From: Hsuehochloa calcarea
Taxonomy: Eukaryota; Streptophyta; Magnoliopsida; Poales; Poaceae
Direction: 5' to 3'
Assembly (NCBI GenBank): GCA_036346395.1
Contig: CM070601.1
Coordinates: 15,311,763-15,375,762 of the forward strand
Length of the DNA: 64,000 bases
Shown: positions 37,320 through 48,360 of the stretch, one piece after another
How the letters are laid out: every line of letters starts with the position of its first letter
Position numbering within the stretch: position 1 is the stretch's first letter
Made by a program: the position numbers and the translations under genes
The notes under the pieces: generated by a model
The model's database searches: none
The model's input: the letters and a program-made list of their open reading frames with translations, nothing else
Told to the model about the DNA's origin: nothing

Positions 37320-37870
37320 CTACTGCGTGGACCGGGGCCATTTGCCCTTCCTTGCGAGCTCGGCGTTGTACTCCTCGCCTGCAGCCCTAACCTCGACCGC
37401 CATTTCTCGCTTTTTCTCGCGTGCCTCACGCTCCCTACGCCCGCACGCCTCGAGATAGGCTTGCGTCTCCTGCGGGATACGTTGGTTGTGCTGTTCAGTT
37501 CGACGCTCCTCCTCCCGGATCTCGCGTGCCCTTTCAGCATTCCACTCCTCGAAGTCGATTCGTCATTGGTCGCTTGGGTGGATCTCTAGGTCAATCCACT
37601 TGCGGTAGCCACATAGCGGCTCCGGGGACTACGAGTAGACGGGAGAGATTGCTAGTACGTACTTTGAAACAGAGTTGGTAGGGGAACTTACTTTAAGTAG
37701 TCTTTACCGGTTGCCGATAGCTGATCGTATCCCAACGACGGTCGGGATAGTCAGAGGAGTAGTTAGAACAACCCCAGTAACGCATGCCGGGGCTGATCCG
37801 GTGCTTGGATTTGAAGAACTTGCATGTGTCCCTACACCAACAGAGGGACGACGTCTCCCCCTCTGGCGGG
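37320..37870 (-). pseudogene. GRF-type zinc finger with Arg/Glu-rich coil, broken
   Basis: Two minus-strand exons can be read: one ending at 37708 and one from 37628 to 37320, joined in phase 0 by a GT-AG intron of 79 bases. The first has CWCRDTCKFF and then SPGMRYWGCSNYSSDYP; the second begins SPEPLCGYRKWIDLE. Together they give C-x-C, C and C spacing ending in K-W-I-D, the layout of a GRF zinc finger, a zinc-binding fold found in nucleic-acid-processing proteins. After it come EEWNAERAREIREEERR and further charged repeats, a likely coiled coil, with a stop at 37320. A TGA at 37563-37565 interrupts the frame, and an upstream frame beginning MDNLKKQ (about 38056) stops at once. So the gene is damaged. 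The 3' end lies 38 bases from the opposite-strand ATG of the left arm. Confidence 0.55.
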
Positions 37871-38159
37871 TGTTGCGGCGTACGCTCGGTTGGAACGTTC
37901 GCGGGGGGTTGTCGCTACGGGGCTTTATTGCGAGAGCGCCATCCCGGCAAGTCTACTGCGCACCGGGCCTCAGCAGCCCTAGCTTGTTCGGCCCGTGCCG
38001 TTGAAGCCCTCGCTGGATCACGGATCCCGTCCTATTGTTTCTTGAGGTTGTCCATCCCAGCGTGGTGAAGCAAGCTCTGGTGCAGCGTTGGGTTTGGTTG
38101 TGTGGTTTTCTCTCGTAGATGTTTTCCACCTCCTTTTATAAGCCAGAGGGTTGGCATGG

Positions 38160-38780
38160 TGTGGTTGGCAAAGTGTTGTCTAATCTTTTTGCAGAGAGAA
38201 GTCATGTTCTATTTTTTAGAGTGTTGTCCTTTCGGTCTGAAAAGCTGGCGAGGCAGAGTGTTGTCACGTCTTACTTTGCATAGTCATGTCTCGTCCTGCT
38301 TTGCAGAGAGAAGTCACGTCTTACTTTGTAGAGTGTTGTTATTTCGATCTGAAAAGCTGGCGAGACAGTGGGCTGTCACGTCTTACTTTACAGAGTGCTG
38401 TCTTTTCGATCGAAAAGTCAAGAAGACAATGGGTCATCGCGTCTTACTTTGCAAAGTGTCAGATTTTGATGCGAAAAGTCATGGCGAGGCAGTGTTGTCA
38501 CGCCTTACTCGTGAGTGCGCATTTTCTTGATCGAAAAATCAAGCGAGGTAGTGTGTTGTCTCGTCTTTCTCTACAGAGTGCTGTCATTTCGGTCTGAAAA
38601 TTTTGACGAGGCAGTGTGTTGTCACGTCTTACTTTGCAGAGTCATGTCTCGTCCTGCTTTGCAGAGAGAGTTCATGTCGTACTTTGCAGAGTGTTGTCAT
38701 TTCAGTCTGAAAAGCTGGAGAGTTAGAGTGTTGTCACGTGTTACTGTGATGAGTCATGTCGTGCAGTCTTACCATTGCGA
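38160..38780. repeat. Degenerate tandem array inside the TIR element
   Basis: About seven irregular units of roughly 60-110 bases combine TGTCACGTCTTACTTTGCAG and TTTCGGTCTGAAAAGCTGG with variants. It lies between the broken GRF gene and the intact one and codes for nothing convincing. Confidence 0.8.
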
Positions 38781-38999
38781 AAACTAAGTATGCTGAAATT
38801 GTCTGAACATTACATATTTAGGTCTCGAAAATTTGGAGTGCAGGATTTGGTTTGATTAATTCACAAAGTATTCATAACGGAATTAGATAGAGGCATACAT
38901 GATACAAACGAGTACAACAACGCCGCAAAGGCATACATCACGTAGTGCAGGGATGCATAGATAAAGAGTGGATATTACAATCTTATTAAAACTGAACTT

Positions 39000-39508
39000 C
39001 TACTTGGCAAGAACAAGAAATAATAGAAGAAAAATTGCCAAACTATCTATGTTAACTAATTTCTGAAGCGATTTCTCAACCCTTTCCATTCTTTCATCTA
39101 GTCTTTTAAGAACATTATCTTTATTTTCCATCGGTTGATCCGATAGTCGAGGCACTTGACGAAATGCAGCCACACGACAAGTATCCTCTTGCAAGGCAGC
39201 AATTTACATTGCAATATCTCGAACCTCTAGCACAGCTTCACCAGCCCACAGCCAGAACCGACATAATGTGTTCTGTAAAAATAATTGGAACTGCAAGTGA
39301 AAAAACATGTTGTTTGGAAATAAGTTTATTGGGGATGATCAGCACAAGTTACCGTAAGATTTGAACACTTCATGAACACTTGGGATGGATTCGTTGGTGT
39401 ATGGGAGGTGAACACATTCACCGGATCCCTGCAACGAGGGCAATGCCAGTGCTGTCGTAGTGTTTCTAATTGCCTGCCCACTCGAAAGTTTGATGAGGCC
39501 GTAGACAT
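39000..39508 (-). CDS. GRF-type zinc finger protein with coiled coil and C-terminal membrane anchor
   Basis: Three exons, 39508-39353, 39272-39225 and 39185-39000, all GT-AG and all phase 0, give 129 residues with a stop after VLAK. Residues about 25-60 hold CPRCRDPVNVF, then TNPSQVFMKCSN, and in exon 2 TLCRFWLWAGE: C-x2-C, C and C followed by F/W-x-W. This is the GRF zinc finger plan (as in many short plant proteins). Exon 3 has KRLDERMERVEKSLQKLV, a coiled coil, then a short hydrophobic end (LAIFLLLFLVLAK) that would anchor the protein with its N-terminus in the cytosol. The same order is common in plant GRF proteins of unknown role. No frameshift or stop is needed. The start ATG (39508) is the first in frame after an upstream hydrophobic run, and could be further 5'. 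Whether the gene is expressed or serves the transposon is not known. Confidence 0.65.
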
Positions 39509-39853
39509 CCCGTTCAAGACTTGAAGGAAGGAGAAGATGACCTGAAGAGTGAGGGGAATGGCAGCCAAATCATACATATATATAGCATGCGGGTAAACTG
39601 CAATTTGGTTGAAGAAAATTCACGTCCGCGAGGTAGCGGGGCCGAGGAGGTATCGTGGGGCTGCATTGTGTTATGTCTTTAAGGTTTAGTAAGTTAAAAT
39701 CGAGAGGTACCGTTGTCGTTACTACTAAATATTTCGGAGAACATTTTGTGTACATAAATCAACGTGTCGTAACGCATAGGGACATTAAATAAATCACAAA
39801 GGCGGGATGCAAAATGACATTACATAACAATTTTTACACGGCCATGACATTAG

Positions 39854-40326
39854 TTAGGGCGCATCGTCGTGTCGCTTGCCGGGACGGCGTAGTTGATCCT
39901 CAGGGAAGGTGAACCTGTCCGGCAAGCGGCGTACGTCTCGAAGGCCATAGTAAGGGCCCTGCATGGGAAGCGAATTTGGGGTGAACTCATCGTGGGTGTC
40001 CGGCTGAGGCCTGAGCATATCGTCAACCCACCGGTGCTCTTCCCGCGGGAAGGGTACGGGGTGTGTTAGTCATTGGTTTTGTGCGACGGGAAAATCGGTG
40101 TAACTACATTCACGCGTACCTGAGTAGGCTGTTGTGTGGAGGAGGATCTTCTTGGCCAGTCCGAGCCGTAGTGTTGCACAGTGTACCCTCTGTACGTGTT
40201 GCCGAACCACTGGTCGCGCTCCCGCAGGTGTGATTGAACGCCGTGCGTCAATGAGCCGAACCCTTCGTCCCTGCGCTGCGGTGAGTCAGGGTCGGCGTGT
40301 GGAGTGCAAAAACGTCGCTGAGCCAT
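39854..40326 (-). CDS. Unrecognised 129-residue protein starting in the right arm
   Basis: Two exons, 40326-40120 and 40036-39854, join in phase 0 across an 83-base GT-AG intron and give 129 residues. The product starts MAQRRFCTPHADPDSPQRRD and contains HLRERDQWFGNTYRGYTV and, in exon 2, HRWVDDMLRPQPDTHDEFTP and RRLPDRFTFPEDQLRRPGKR. It is basic and aromatic-rich with no domain I recognise, no signal peptide and no membrane segment. The start codon lies in the inverted arm, so the other arm carries the same ATG and M-A-Q-R-R facing inward. The acceptor (GGAAGAG) is weak, which is the main doubt. It may be an accessory protein of the transposon or a captured gene; nothing decides between them. 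Confidence 0.45.
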
Positions 40327-43079
40327 CAAAGTATGCCTCTTCTGGTGTAATCCCAGAGATAACCATTCACATCGACATCGATTCTTCTATGTTTTAGGGC
40401 TTCTCCGTAATCGCAACGTTCTGAGCCCCTTCAGTTAAGTTAATTTCTGTACTTTGCTTTAACTCCACCGTACAGAAGAAATATGATCAAGAACCAGAGC
40501 GACCAAGAGTAGTCATGTCGTACCAAACTTTGCACATCTCAAGTCACATGAAATCATGAAACCCTATTTTTCGAAACGTCTCGTCCTAATTTTTTAGACC
40601 TAAATCCTGAATTTTTGAAGACAATTTCAGAGCATATAAAATTATGTAAAAAATTACACAATCAATTCCACTATGTACGGGGTCTGGCAAAAAAATTTCA
40701 TGATGTTTGGACCTCATTTGCTCTATTAGAAAATTCATAGAAACATTCACGTTTAAAGAATTTTGGAGAAAAAATAAGAATGCATAAAATTTTGAAAAAA
40801 ATACACAAGTAGACACACTGTGCCAGGAGGCTCCATATAAAATTTCATAATTGTTTGATCTCAATTTATATATTTAAAAAAAATTCCAACAAATATTTTT
40901 AAATTTTTTTTTAAAGACCAAGGTGTCAGCTGCAGTGGGCTAAAGACAGAGGTGCTACTGTGTCTGACAGCAACTAGTACGCAGAGGGGACTATTTTTGA
41001 ACTTTTAAATTTATGGGGGCTATTTTTGAAATTTAGTTGCGCAACGGGGCCAAAACAGTCCAGAACTCCACTCTCACCTAGCGCCTCGCCGATCATCCGC
41101 CTCACCAGCCTGGCCGTCGGCCTCCTCTCTGGTTGCGCCCTGCTCCACCAGCCCGAGCACGACGCCTCCTCCAGCTCCTCGACCGCTCGCTCTCGCCTCA
41201 CAGACGGCTACCCAGTGCCCTAAGCCCGCTCCCGCTAGGTCATCCCTAGCTCCTCGGCCCGCCTCTGTCCGGCCGCCTGCGTGCTCGCTGTCCTCGCCAC
41301 ATCGCCATCGTGCGCTGCCCACCGACTCGGTCCAGCGCCTCCCCTGGCCCGACTCGCTTGGCCACCGGCGTTGCCGCTTGTGCGTGATGCGGCTCGGTTC
41401 CCCCCTTTATTACTTTGTTTTTCTTGATGCATTCGGTTTTGAGGTTGATTCCTTCACCAATTCTTTTGATTCATGAGGGCTCGATTATTGTCTGATGAAT
41501 GAATGTTTGTTGCTTATGCGAGGTGGATGGGTGGATGTGCTGGAGGTGTGCTACTTAGTGCTAGCTATGGCGGGGTGTTGCTCAGGTAAACCAATATCTC
41601 TCTACCCCCTTTGTCCCCTACCTTCTGCTCTGCGATGTTAAAGCTGAGAGCTACTGCTACGGATGCGCTCCCGGTGATAGCTAGTGGTTAGTGTTCTTGC
41701 TATTAGTGTTGCATGCTCTTGATGTGGTACTGCTGGGCAAAATGGCAATGGGGAAGGGATGGGTTACCTCTGCTAGTTTTGTCGATTTTGGGGAAGATGG
41801 CCGACAGTGGTGTCCAGTGATGGTTGATGTGGGCAGTGGGGGTGAGTTGATCGTCCTCCTGCTGGTCTTGGAGTCACCCTTGCTCTCCGGTCTTCGCCCT
41901 TCTCCCTGGGTCCCTTCCTCCTCTTGCTCCCTTTCTACTGCTGGTCCTGGTGTTTCGGTTGAGAGGAAGTGGGAGGAGGAATTGAACATGTTGTGCTGAT
42001 CTGTGTGCAGGCTGAGCCTTATCACTTGGTTGTGCGCCTGTGCTCCCCCGTGATGTGGCATTGAGGAATAGAGGGGGAGAATGTATAATTTGTGCCAGAG
42101 GCTGGCTTCGGTTGTTTTGCTTTGGCTCTCACTGCGTATGGGTCGTGCTACCTCGTGTCCGGGGTGTTGGGTTGGATACACCCAGTGATGCTTTGACTGA
42201 GGGTGGGGTTTAATGGGATGTGCACTGTGGGATTCTACTGCGGTTACGACAATTGCAAATAGTGGGTGTTGGATTCTAATAATGCCGGATGAGGAGACCC
42301 ACGGAAGTAATAGGTACCAAATGACCTTGGGTAGTCTGGATATCTTGACGATCAAGGGCCGACTAACTCCGGTTGGTTTGGGTATCTTACTGCACTTTCG
42401 GAAAATCTGACGGCCACTGCCTATATTCTAATGCTCACAAATAATGCTTTCAACTTAGCTTGCTAACCGTTTTTTGCTTTTCCTAACAATTGATGAAAAT
42501 GGATCGCAATATGGTTCTATGGACTGGCGCTCAATGGACAAGGTGGCAAGGATGGCTGCTGCTACATGATGCAAGAAGTGGATTATGTTTTAATTAATTG
42601 TTGTTATAAACATTGTAATTGGTTGTAAAATTAATCTTGTATCAGGTATCGGGTTTGTAATATATTATTTCTATTTTGTAATTGAATTGATGTAACGCTT
42701 TCAAGGTTGCAACATTGGTGTATTCTTTGATTGTATTGAATGATGTATATATTTCTGAGTTCGAGTCAATGTTCCGCTTATGCCTGCAATGGATTTCTTT
42801 TTGTAATTGAATCTTGAATAATAATGATGTTGGAAAATTGTTACTAAAATTTTCTTATTGCCAGTTGTAATGATTATGCGTTTGATATCAACTCTGAAAT
42901 TACACTTTGTTCCGACTATAAAGAATTTTAAGTATCGCTAATTACCTATTACTGTTATTTAGTTTAGTCTAATTAGTCGGGTTCTCACAGCATAGTGCTA
43001 CGACTTACGAATGTGTTTTGCAAATTTGTCAAAGTGCATGCATCCCTGTCTTTGCTGGAAATTGTGGGCTAGTCTGATC

Positions 43080-43520
43080 ACCATGTTTTCGCCAGTCTGA
43101 TCGCCCTAGTGGTCCAATCGGCATTTTGTTACGAGTTGTCTTTTTCGGAAGTCTTGTTTCTCTATCTTTGTGGACTTAAGCCCAGTAGTCTGGCCGCCAT
43201 GTGTTTAGCCGGTCTGACCACTGGCGGCAGTCTGGCTGGGCATTTGTTGTCGGTCTAACCATGTCCATTTGACTTCTTTGGCTTTTTCCTCTGGCGGTTT
43301 GATCGGTCGTGCGGTCTAACCAGACAAGAGTTGTCGGTTGCCTTTTCCCAAAGAGCTTGTGTTTGCCTCTATCTGAAAATTACAAAGTCTTATGACTGGC
43401 TCTCAGTGAGCAGTCTGACCGGTGCTTGTGTGGACGATCATACTGGTGACTACTGCAGCAACTAGTTTTATACCCATTGCAAAGGAGGCCGATCCGACCG
43501 GCCAATAGTTGGCGGTCAGA
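43080..43520. repeat. GGTCTGACC-type motif cluster in the split LTR A
   Basis: Many forms of CAGTCTGATC, CGGTCTGACCAC and GGCGGTCAGACTGG occur. This is the reverse-strand equivalent of the cluster at 9885-10260, and confirms that the host LTR is family A in minus orientation. Confidence 0.65.
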
Positions 43521-44255
43521 CTGGTTTTCTCTGATTTTGCTAGAATCTTGCTCAAATGGCTTGTTTTTTGGTGCAGGGGGTATAAAAACTCCATTGTGAT
43601 CAGTTTGGCAAGGTTGCTGGTGCATTATTTCATTTCCTTGAGCTAAGAGCAATCTCAATGAATTCTCTTGTGCATGTGTTGCACTTAGTGAGCTTGGAGA
43701 GGAAAATCCATGTGCATGTGTTGCACTTTGTGGTAGATTGTGTATCCATCGAGCTTCGGTATTTGATTCGTTCAAGTGAGAGTTTCTGACTTGTTACTCT
43801 TGGAGGTTGCTGGCTCCTAGATGGCTTTGAGGAGTTGCGTCGGTGATCTTTTTAGAGAAAGTTATTAGAAGGGTCATGAGTTATGAGTGGTTTTGAGGTG
43901 TTAGCTTAATTTGTGGAGCTGACCCAATTCGTTTGGGCTTACCGCAACGTGGATTAGGGGAGACCGATAAGTCTTCGAGCACCACGATAAAAAGATCGTG
44001 TGTTAATTGTGGTTTGCTTTTCGTGCTCACTTTGTGCAATTTATATTCCTTGAGTTGAATTATTTTCTTGTCACATTAGGATTGCAAACCTTGACCTAGG
44101 CATAGCTAGTAGGTGCACTTAGTTGAGACTAGATGATATAGGCTTTAATTGTGTAAAACTGATTTGATTTACAATTTCGCACTTAAAATCGGTTTTGGTC
44201 AAAGAGAATTCTAAAATCGTCTATTCACCCTCTAGTTGGCCTCCTCATCCTTACA

Positions 44256-45582
44256 ACTATCAGTCTATATGAGCCATTGGATTCAGTCCTTCCCCACCAA
44301 AGCAAAATACCAAGCAAGTATTTTGTGAAACATCGAATTCTTATTTAGTGTCCCTCCTCCTTACGATCCGACCCTCAGTTTTTTTTCTTCTCCGGATTTC
44401 TCTCCCACTCCCTCCCATTGCCCATCTTCTGCATCGTCGACTGCTCGCCGTGCCGTAGCCACCTCCTTCCCACGCCACCACCCTCCCCCCGCGCAGCTGT
44501 GACTCCTCTCCTGCCTGTGCCACTGCCTCCCCGCACGCGCTCCTTTTGATCCACTGCTCGCCTCCCACCTACCTGACGCCAAATACTTCCCTTCCTCCCT
44601 CCCCCCTCCACTCCTCTCCCTTCACGGTGTCCTCCTTCTACTCACCCAATGCCGCTAGTGACTTCCCGTGCCGCCCGATCCCCTCATATATAGTTAAAGG
44701 ATATCAATTTCACTGGACTAAAGAACTATTTCATATTAGTGTTTGTATAATCATATTAGGACCATAACTACATGGTAGAAGATTTAAATTATGTAAACGA
44801 AAAGTATAACCTATATATATGTGGAATTAATGTTTGCAGCACTTGGATAGTGTTGGTGGGGCATGGGTTTCTGATAGTAGAGGGTAGAAATATTGTGTCA
44901 TTCTTGTTATTTGATTGTGTTAATTAAATTTTGAATAATTTAGACTAGCTATTGTAGTGTCATTATTGAAGTACTAAAAGTGCTAAAAGCACTATGTAAG
45001 CATTTAGACCCCTATTTCATTAATTATGTGGTTTTGGTGATTAATGACCCCTAAATCATTAAGACTAACTTTGCTTTGAGTGTTGATAATATTAGTTAGG
45101 TCTTGATGATGAATATGGTTTGTTCTTGGACTTTCATGGATCCACATGTATGCAAATGATTGCAGAGCATGCTCTTCATGGAGATTAAGGACCTTGTGGC
45201 TATAAATGATCGAGAGGATCTAAAAGTTTGGATCAAAATTCAGCTAAGTTGAAAAAATCGACAGATGTGGATTATCCAGGGTCAGGCGTACCATCTGTCC
45301 AGAGAGGGTGTTTTTTTATCTTTGGAACTTTACACAGAGGCGGATAATCCAAGTCAACTAATACCATTGAGATGTATCATTAGTCCAGAGGGGGTGTTCT
45401 TGGTGCCCATGGTATTTTACACTGAGGCGTATCATCCGAGTTGATGTGTACCATTGAGGCGTATCATATCTCCAGAGATAATGTTTTTGGACAAGTTGAG
45501 AAGCAGATGATAAGGCTGAAAGCGTACTATTGGTCTAGAAGGGTTCCATTTGAGTGAAGCATTGAGGCAGACGATTTAGGTC
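44256..45582. other. Intergenic, then left part of a degenerate LTR-like sequence
   Basis: 44340-44700 is C-rich with only composition-driven frames. From about 44980 (GGTGATTAATGACCCCTAAA) the sequence looks like the old LTR that continues after 47396, ending near 48340 in CCAATTCACCCTTCC. Its termini and target duplication were not found. Confidence 0.35.
45250..45575. repeat. Degenerate GCGTACCAT...CCAGAGAGGGTG repeats
   Basis: Units such as GCGTACCATCTGTCCAGAGA, GATGTATCATTAGTCCAGAG and AGCGTACTATTGGTCTAGAA recur every 60-110 bases. Another unit follows the inserted LTR, near 47417 (CCGTACCATTGTTCTAGAGA), so the array was cut in two. Confidence 0.65.
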
Positions 45583-47396
45583 TGTTGGACCGAAAAGGCG
45601 ATTAGAGGGGGGGTAAATAGGAGCACGCTCACTTTTTCACACATAATTAATTCAATAAGACTTTACTCCAGTAGCTATGGAAACTATGAAGATTAATATA
45701 CCAGTACAGCGGAAGACTAGTATTAAATCCAATTTAACCCCCTAAGCAAAACCACGAAAAACAACACAAGTTAAAACAAGACTCGTCTCAAGGTCTGATC
45801 TCATTGGTCAATGGCGGTATGACCGCGACCTGGCGGTTCGATCGGTGGCCACAAGGCGGTTGACCGCCACATCAAGAAACAGATCAAACTACCAACAAAC
45901 GAAGTTGCAAATAGATGTAACTTTTGATCTACAACTCCAAACTCGATGAAACTTGGAACACACCTTCTCTATGCTATCAGAAACCTATTCCAATCAAACA
46001 TTGCAAAAATTCTTGGAAAAATTATGATCCTTTTCCGTTTGAGAGGAGAATGGTTTAAAACCGAGTCAAAAACGAAAACTAGATCCAAAAACTTGCTCGT
46101 GGATGATTGATGATCAAGATGATCCTAAATATGTTCCCACATGTCACAGAAAGCTAGATCACGTGAAGAAATCAAGTAAAAACTCACGGATCAAAGAAAG
46201 ACTCAAATCATCAAAAAGAGAGAAGGAAAGCAAAGAGACAAAACATTGATCAAACTTTCCTTGGACTGATTTGATATACTTTGGGTTTACAGCCACTCCA
46301 TCAATGGAGGACAAATCTCAATCTATGAGCACGAAATCAAATCAAAACTCTCAAGAACCCTAATCTCCACAAAACCTCTCCCTAAGCAAATTAGGGTTTC
46401 AAATAATGAAAGAGTCGAAGAGCCAGGGGGTAGCCACCACCCTCCTCTATTTATAGTGGAGGCTTAGACCTTCTAGAAGTTTGACTCAATTGGGCTCCCG
46501 TTAAGACCCAAAACAAACGGGTCACACACGCACGCATTTTAATGCACCGTCTTTATCGCCTCTTGACCTAATCAGCTTCACCTCGCATAATCTTGCACCG
46601 CGGGTTGGCCAATAGGTCACATTTGTCCATCTTGCACCACGCTTGAGTTCATTGACCTCACCCGGCATCGTCGATCGTTCTGGACCTCAGCTCTCCAAGC
46701 CTAGTCCCGATCATCCTCGCCGTTGACCGTCGTTGACCACCAAGCAACCTGCACAACAATAGACAAGTAAACCGAATTCGAGAACAAGTTCTTCACAACT
46801 TGACCCATGTTAGTCAAAACATGCATCATGCAATACATATCCACTGAAACTCATGACTTTGACCTAATAACCAAACATCGCCGTCGCGAAGGACGACGAT
46901 CCAAGTGAAAACCGATCGACCGCCGCCATGGCCGGTCTGACCGCCACCATGGTCGGTCTGACCGCCACCTATTGGCCGGTCAGACTGCCAGTTGGGACTT
47001 AGCCGAAAACAGCTCCTGAAATTCTGAAATCTACTGGAATTTTCAAATGAATAGAACTTTTGACTGGAGACTCCAAAAAATATGAGACCAAGTGCAATAG
47101 AATCTCCTCTCTTGCCTACAACATCTATTTTTGGCACAACTCAAAACACCACTTCCTGAAATTGGCCGGTCCGACCGCCGCTATGGCCGGTCGCACTGCC
47201 ACTGGTCGGTCCGACCGCTAGGGGTGGTCGGTCGGACCGCCCTTAGGCCGGTTGACCGCCGGTTCCACCAGTCAGACCGCTAATGGTCTGACAGCCCTGG
47301 TTCTTTGTCGAAAACACGTGAAATGATAAACCTTTAACACCATTGCTAATTGTCACATCATCCTAAGATCAGGAGCATATCCCCACGATATCCACA
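45583..47396 (+). mobile_element. Solo LTR, 1.8 kb, with perfect duplication
   Basis: It starts TGTTGGACCGAAAAGGCGAT and ends ACGATATCCACA. Both flanks are AGGTC (45578-45582 and 47397-47401). No primer site follows. It contains a GGCCGGTCTGACCGCC cluster (46910-47290) like those of LTR A, although the ends differ. Confidence 0.9.
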
Positions 47397-48360
47397 AGGT
47401 CAAGGCATATCATTGACCCGTACCATTGTTCTAGAGAGGCTCCACTGGGTGAAACACTGAGGCGGATGCTCTGGGACACCCGAAATATCTAGGTTGAGGC
47501 GTATTATTTGGCTAGGCCTAACGGATAGTTTTTGAACCGTTGGAGATGTGGAAAATTGAACTAAGATGAATGATCTGGGTTTGCAAATATTTTTTAGAAA
47601 ATGTGTCAAATGTACAGTTTTTGAAAGAGGGTGCTATATAAGTGGACCATGGGCTTTCAAGTAAGCACTCTACCGACTCCAAAACAGTGTCTTGCATATT
47701 GAGGATTTCAAGGGCACTCAAGAGCTTTAAGTTAAGATTTTGAGTGTGATGGGGTAGATTAGGCCTTAGTGTGCACAAATCTTAGTTGCTTGACCTTGCT
47801 GGGTTCAAGTGATACTTTTGGGCTTATTACTCTTTGGAATTTGGTCATTCCTAGACGACATAGAGATGTGCTTTTGGTGACCTTCCAAGGAGGAGCTTGT
47901 GGAAGTCACTAAGAGGATTGTAAAGATTTAGAGTCCACCTATCCGGAGAGGAGAAGGACTACCATGAGTTGATTGCTTGGATCCTTGTGCGAGTCCAAGT
48001 ATGAGCTATACTCTTGTGAGAGTGCTCCAACGAGGATTAAGAAAGATCATCGAATCTTTGAGACCTTGGTAAAAATTCAGTTGTCTCTTGTCCCTTTTTA
48101 CGTTTCAGCATTTAAATTCTTGTTCTTTCAATTTCTATATTACTATACTTGTATATGATTTGAACTTAGGTCGCAAAACTTCACTAGCATGCTTAAGAGT
48201 TGATTAAGCACACTATAAAGCAACAGGCACTTAGGTTGGGAGTAGTTTCTAGGTTGCTCTAAAATTATTAAATTTAGCCTAGTTCGAAAAAGATACCCAA
48301 TTCACCCTTCCTCTCCTGGTCATCCGATCTACTTCCTACTCATATTGATCAGCGTTTTTC
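47397..48360. other. Right part of the degenerate LTR-like host
   Basis: This continues the repeat-bearing sequence interrupted at 45582 and ends near 48340 (CACCCTTCCTCTCCTGGTCATC). No coding region was seen. Confidence 0.4.

Larger units (their letters stand above)
36539..41064 (-). mobile_element. 4.5 kb element with ~755 bp inverted arms and GRF zinc-finger genes
   Basis: The left end TCTGGACTATTTTGGCC and the right end GGCCAAAACAGTCCAGA are inverted copies. The inverted similarity continues for about 755 bp (36539-37293 and 40310-41064) to a shared ATGGCTCA. The long arms suggest a Mutator-like or other TIR element, but no matching target duplication was found (TCCTCAAAG left, ACTCCACTC right) and no transposase is visible. 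Its interior holds three minus-strand split genes and a tandem repeat array. It lies inside solo LTR D, so it is the youngest layer of the nest. Orphan arms of the same family are at 4415-4735 and near 31060. It may be a gene-carrying non-autonomous element, or a family whose own proteins I do not recognise. Confidence 0.8.
34287..42989 (+). mobile_element. Solo LTR, family D, with perfect duplication, holds a TIR element
   Basis: It starts TGTGACGTCCCATGTCATTA and ends GGGTTCTCACA. Both flanks are GCATA (34282-34286 and 42990-42994), a perfect five-base target duplication. Without the element inserted at 36539-41064 it measures about 4.2 kb, large for an LTR. No primer site follows, so it is a solo LTR. 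Strand is inferred from the TGTGACGTCC start. Confidence 0.88.
33664..44255 (-). mobile_element. Solo LTR, family A, minus strand, split by nested LTR
   Basis: On the minus strand it starts TGTAAGGATGAGGAGGCCAA (44255 leftward), as LTR A at 9075 and 58588 do. It ends at 33664 with TTCTTCA. Flanks are ACTGT (33659-33663) and ACTAT (44256-44260), a five-base duplication with one change. Removing the nested insertion at 34287-42989 leaves about 1.9 kb, shorter than the 2.9 kb copy, so it has internal deletions. Confidence 0.75.

Noticed and set aside
36530..41073. Nine-base target duplication proving a Mutator element
   Set aside because: The flanking nine bases (TCCTCAAAG and ACTCCACTC) do not match, so superfamily is left open.
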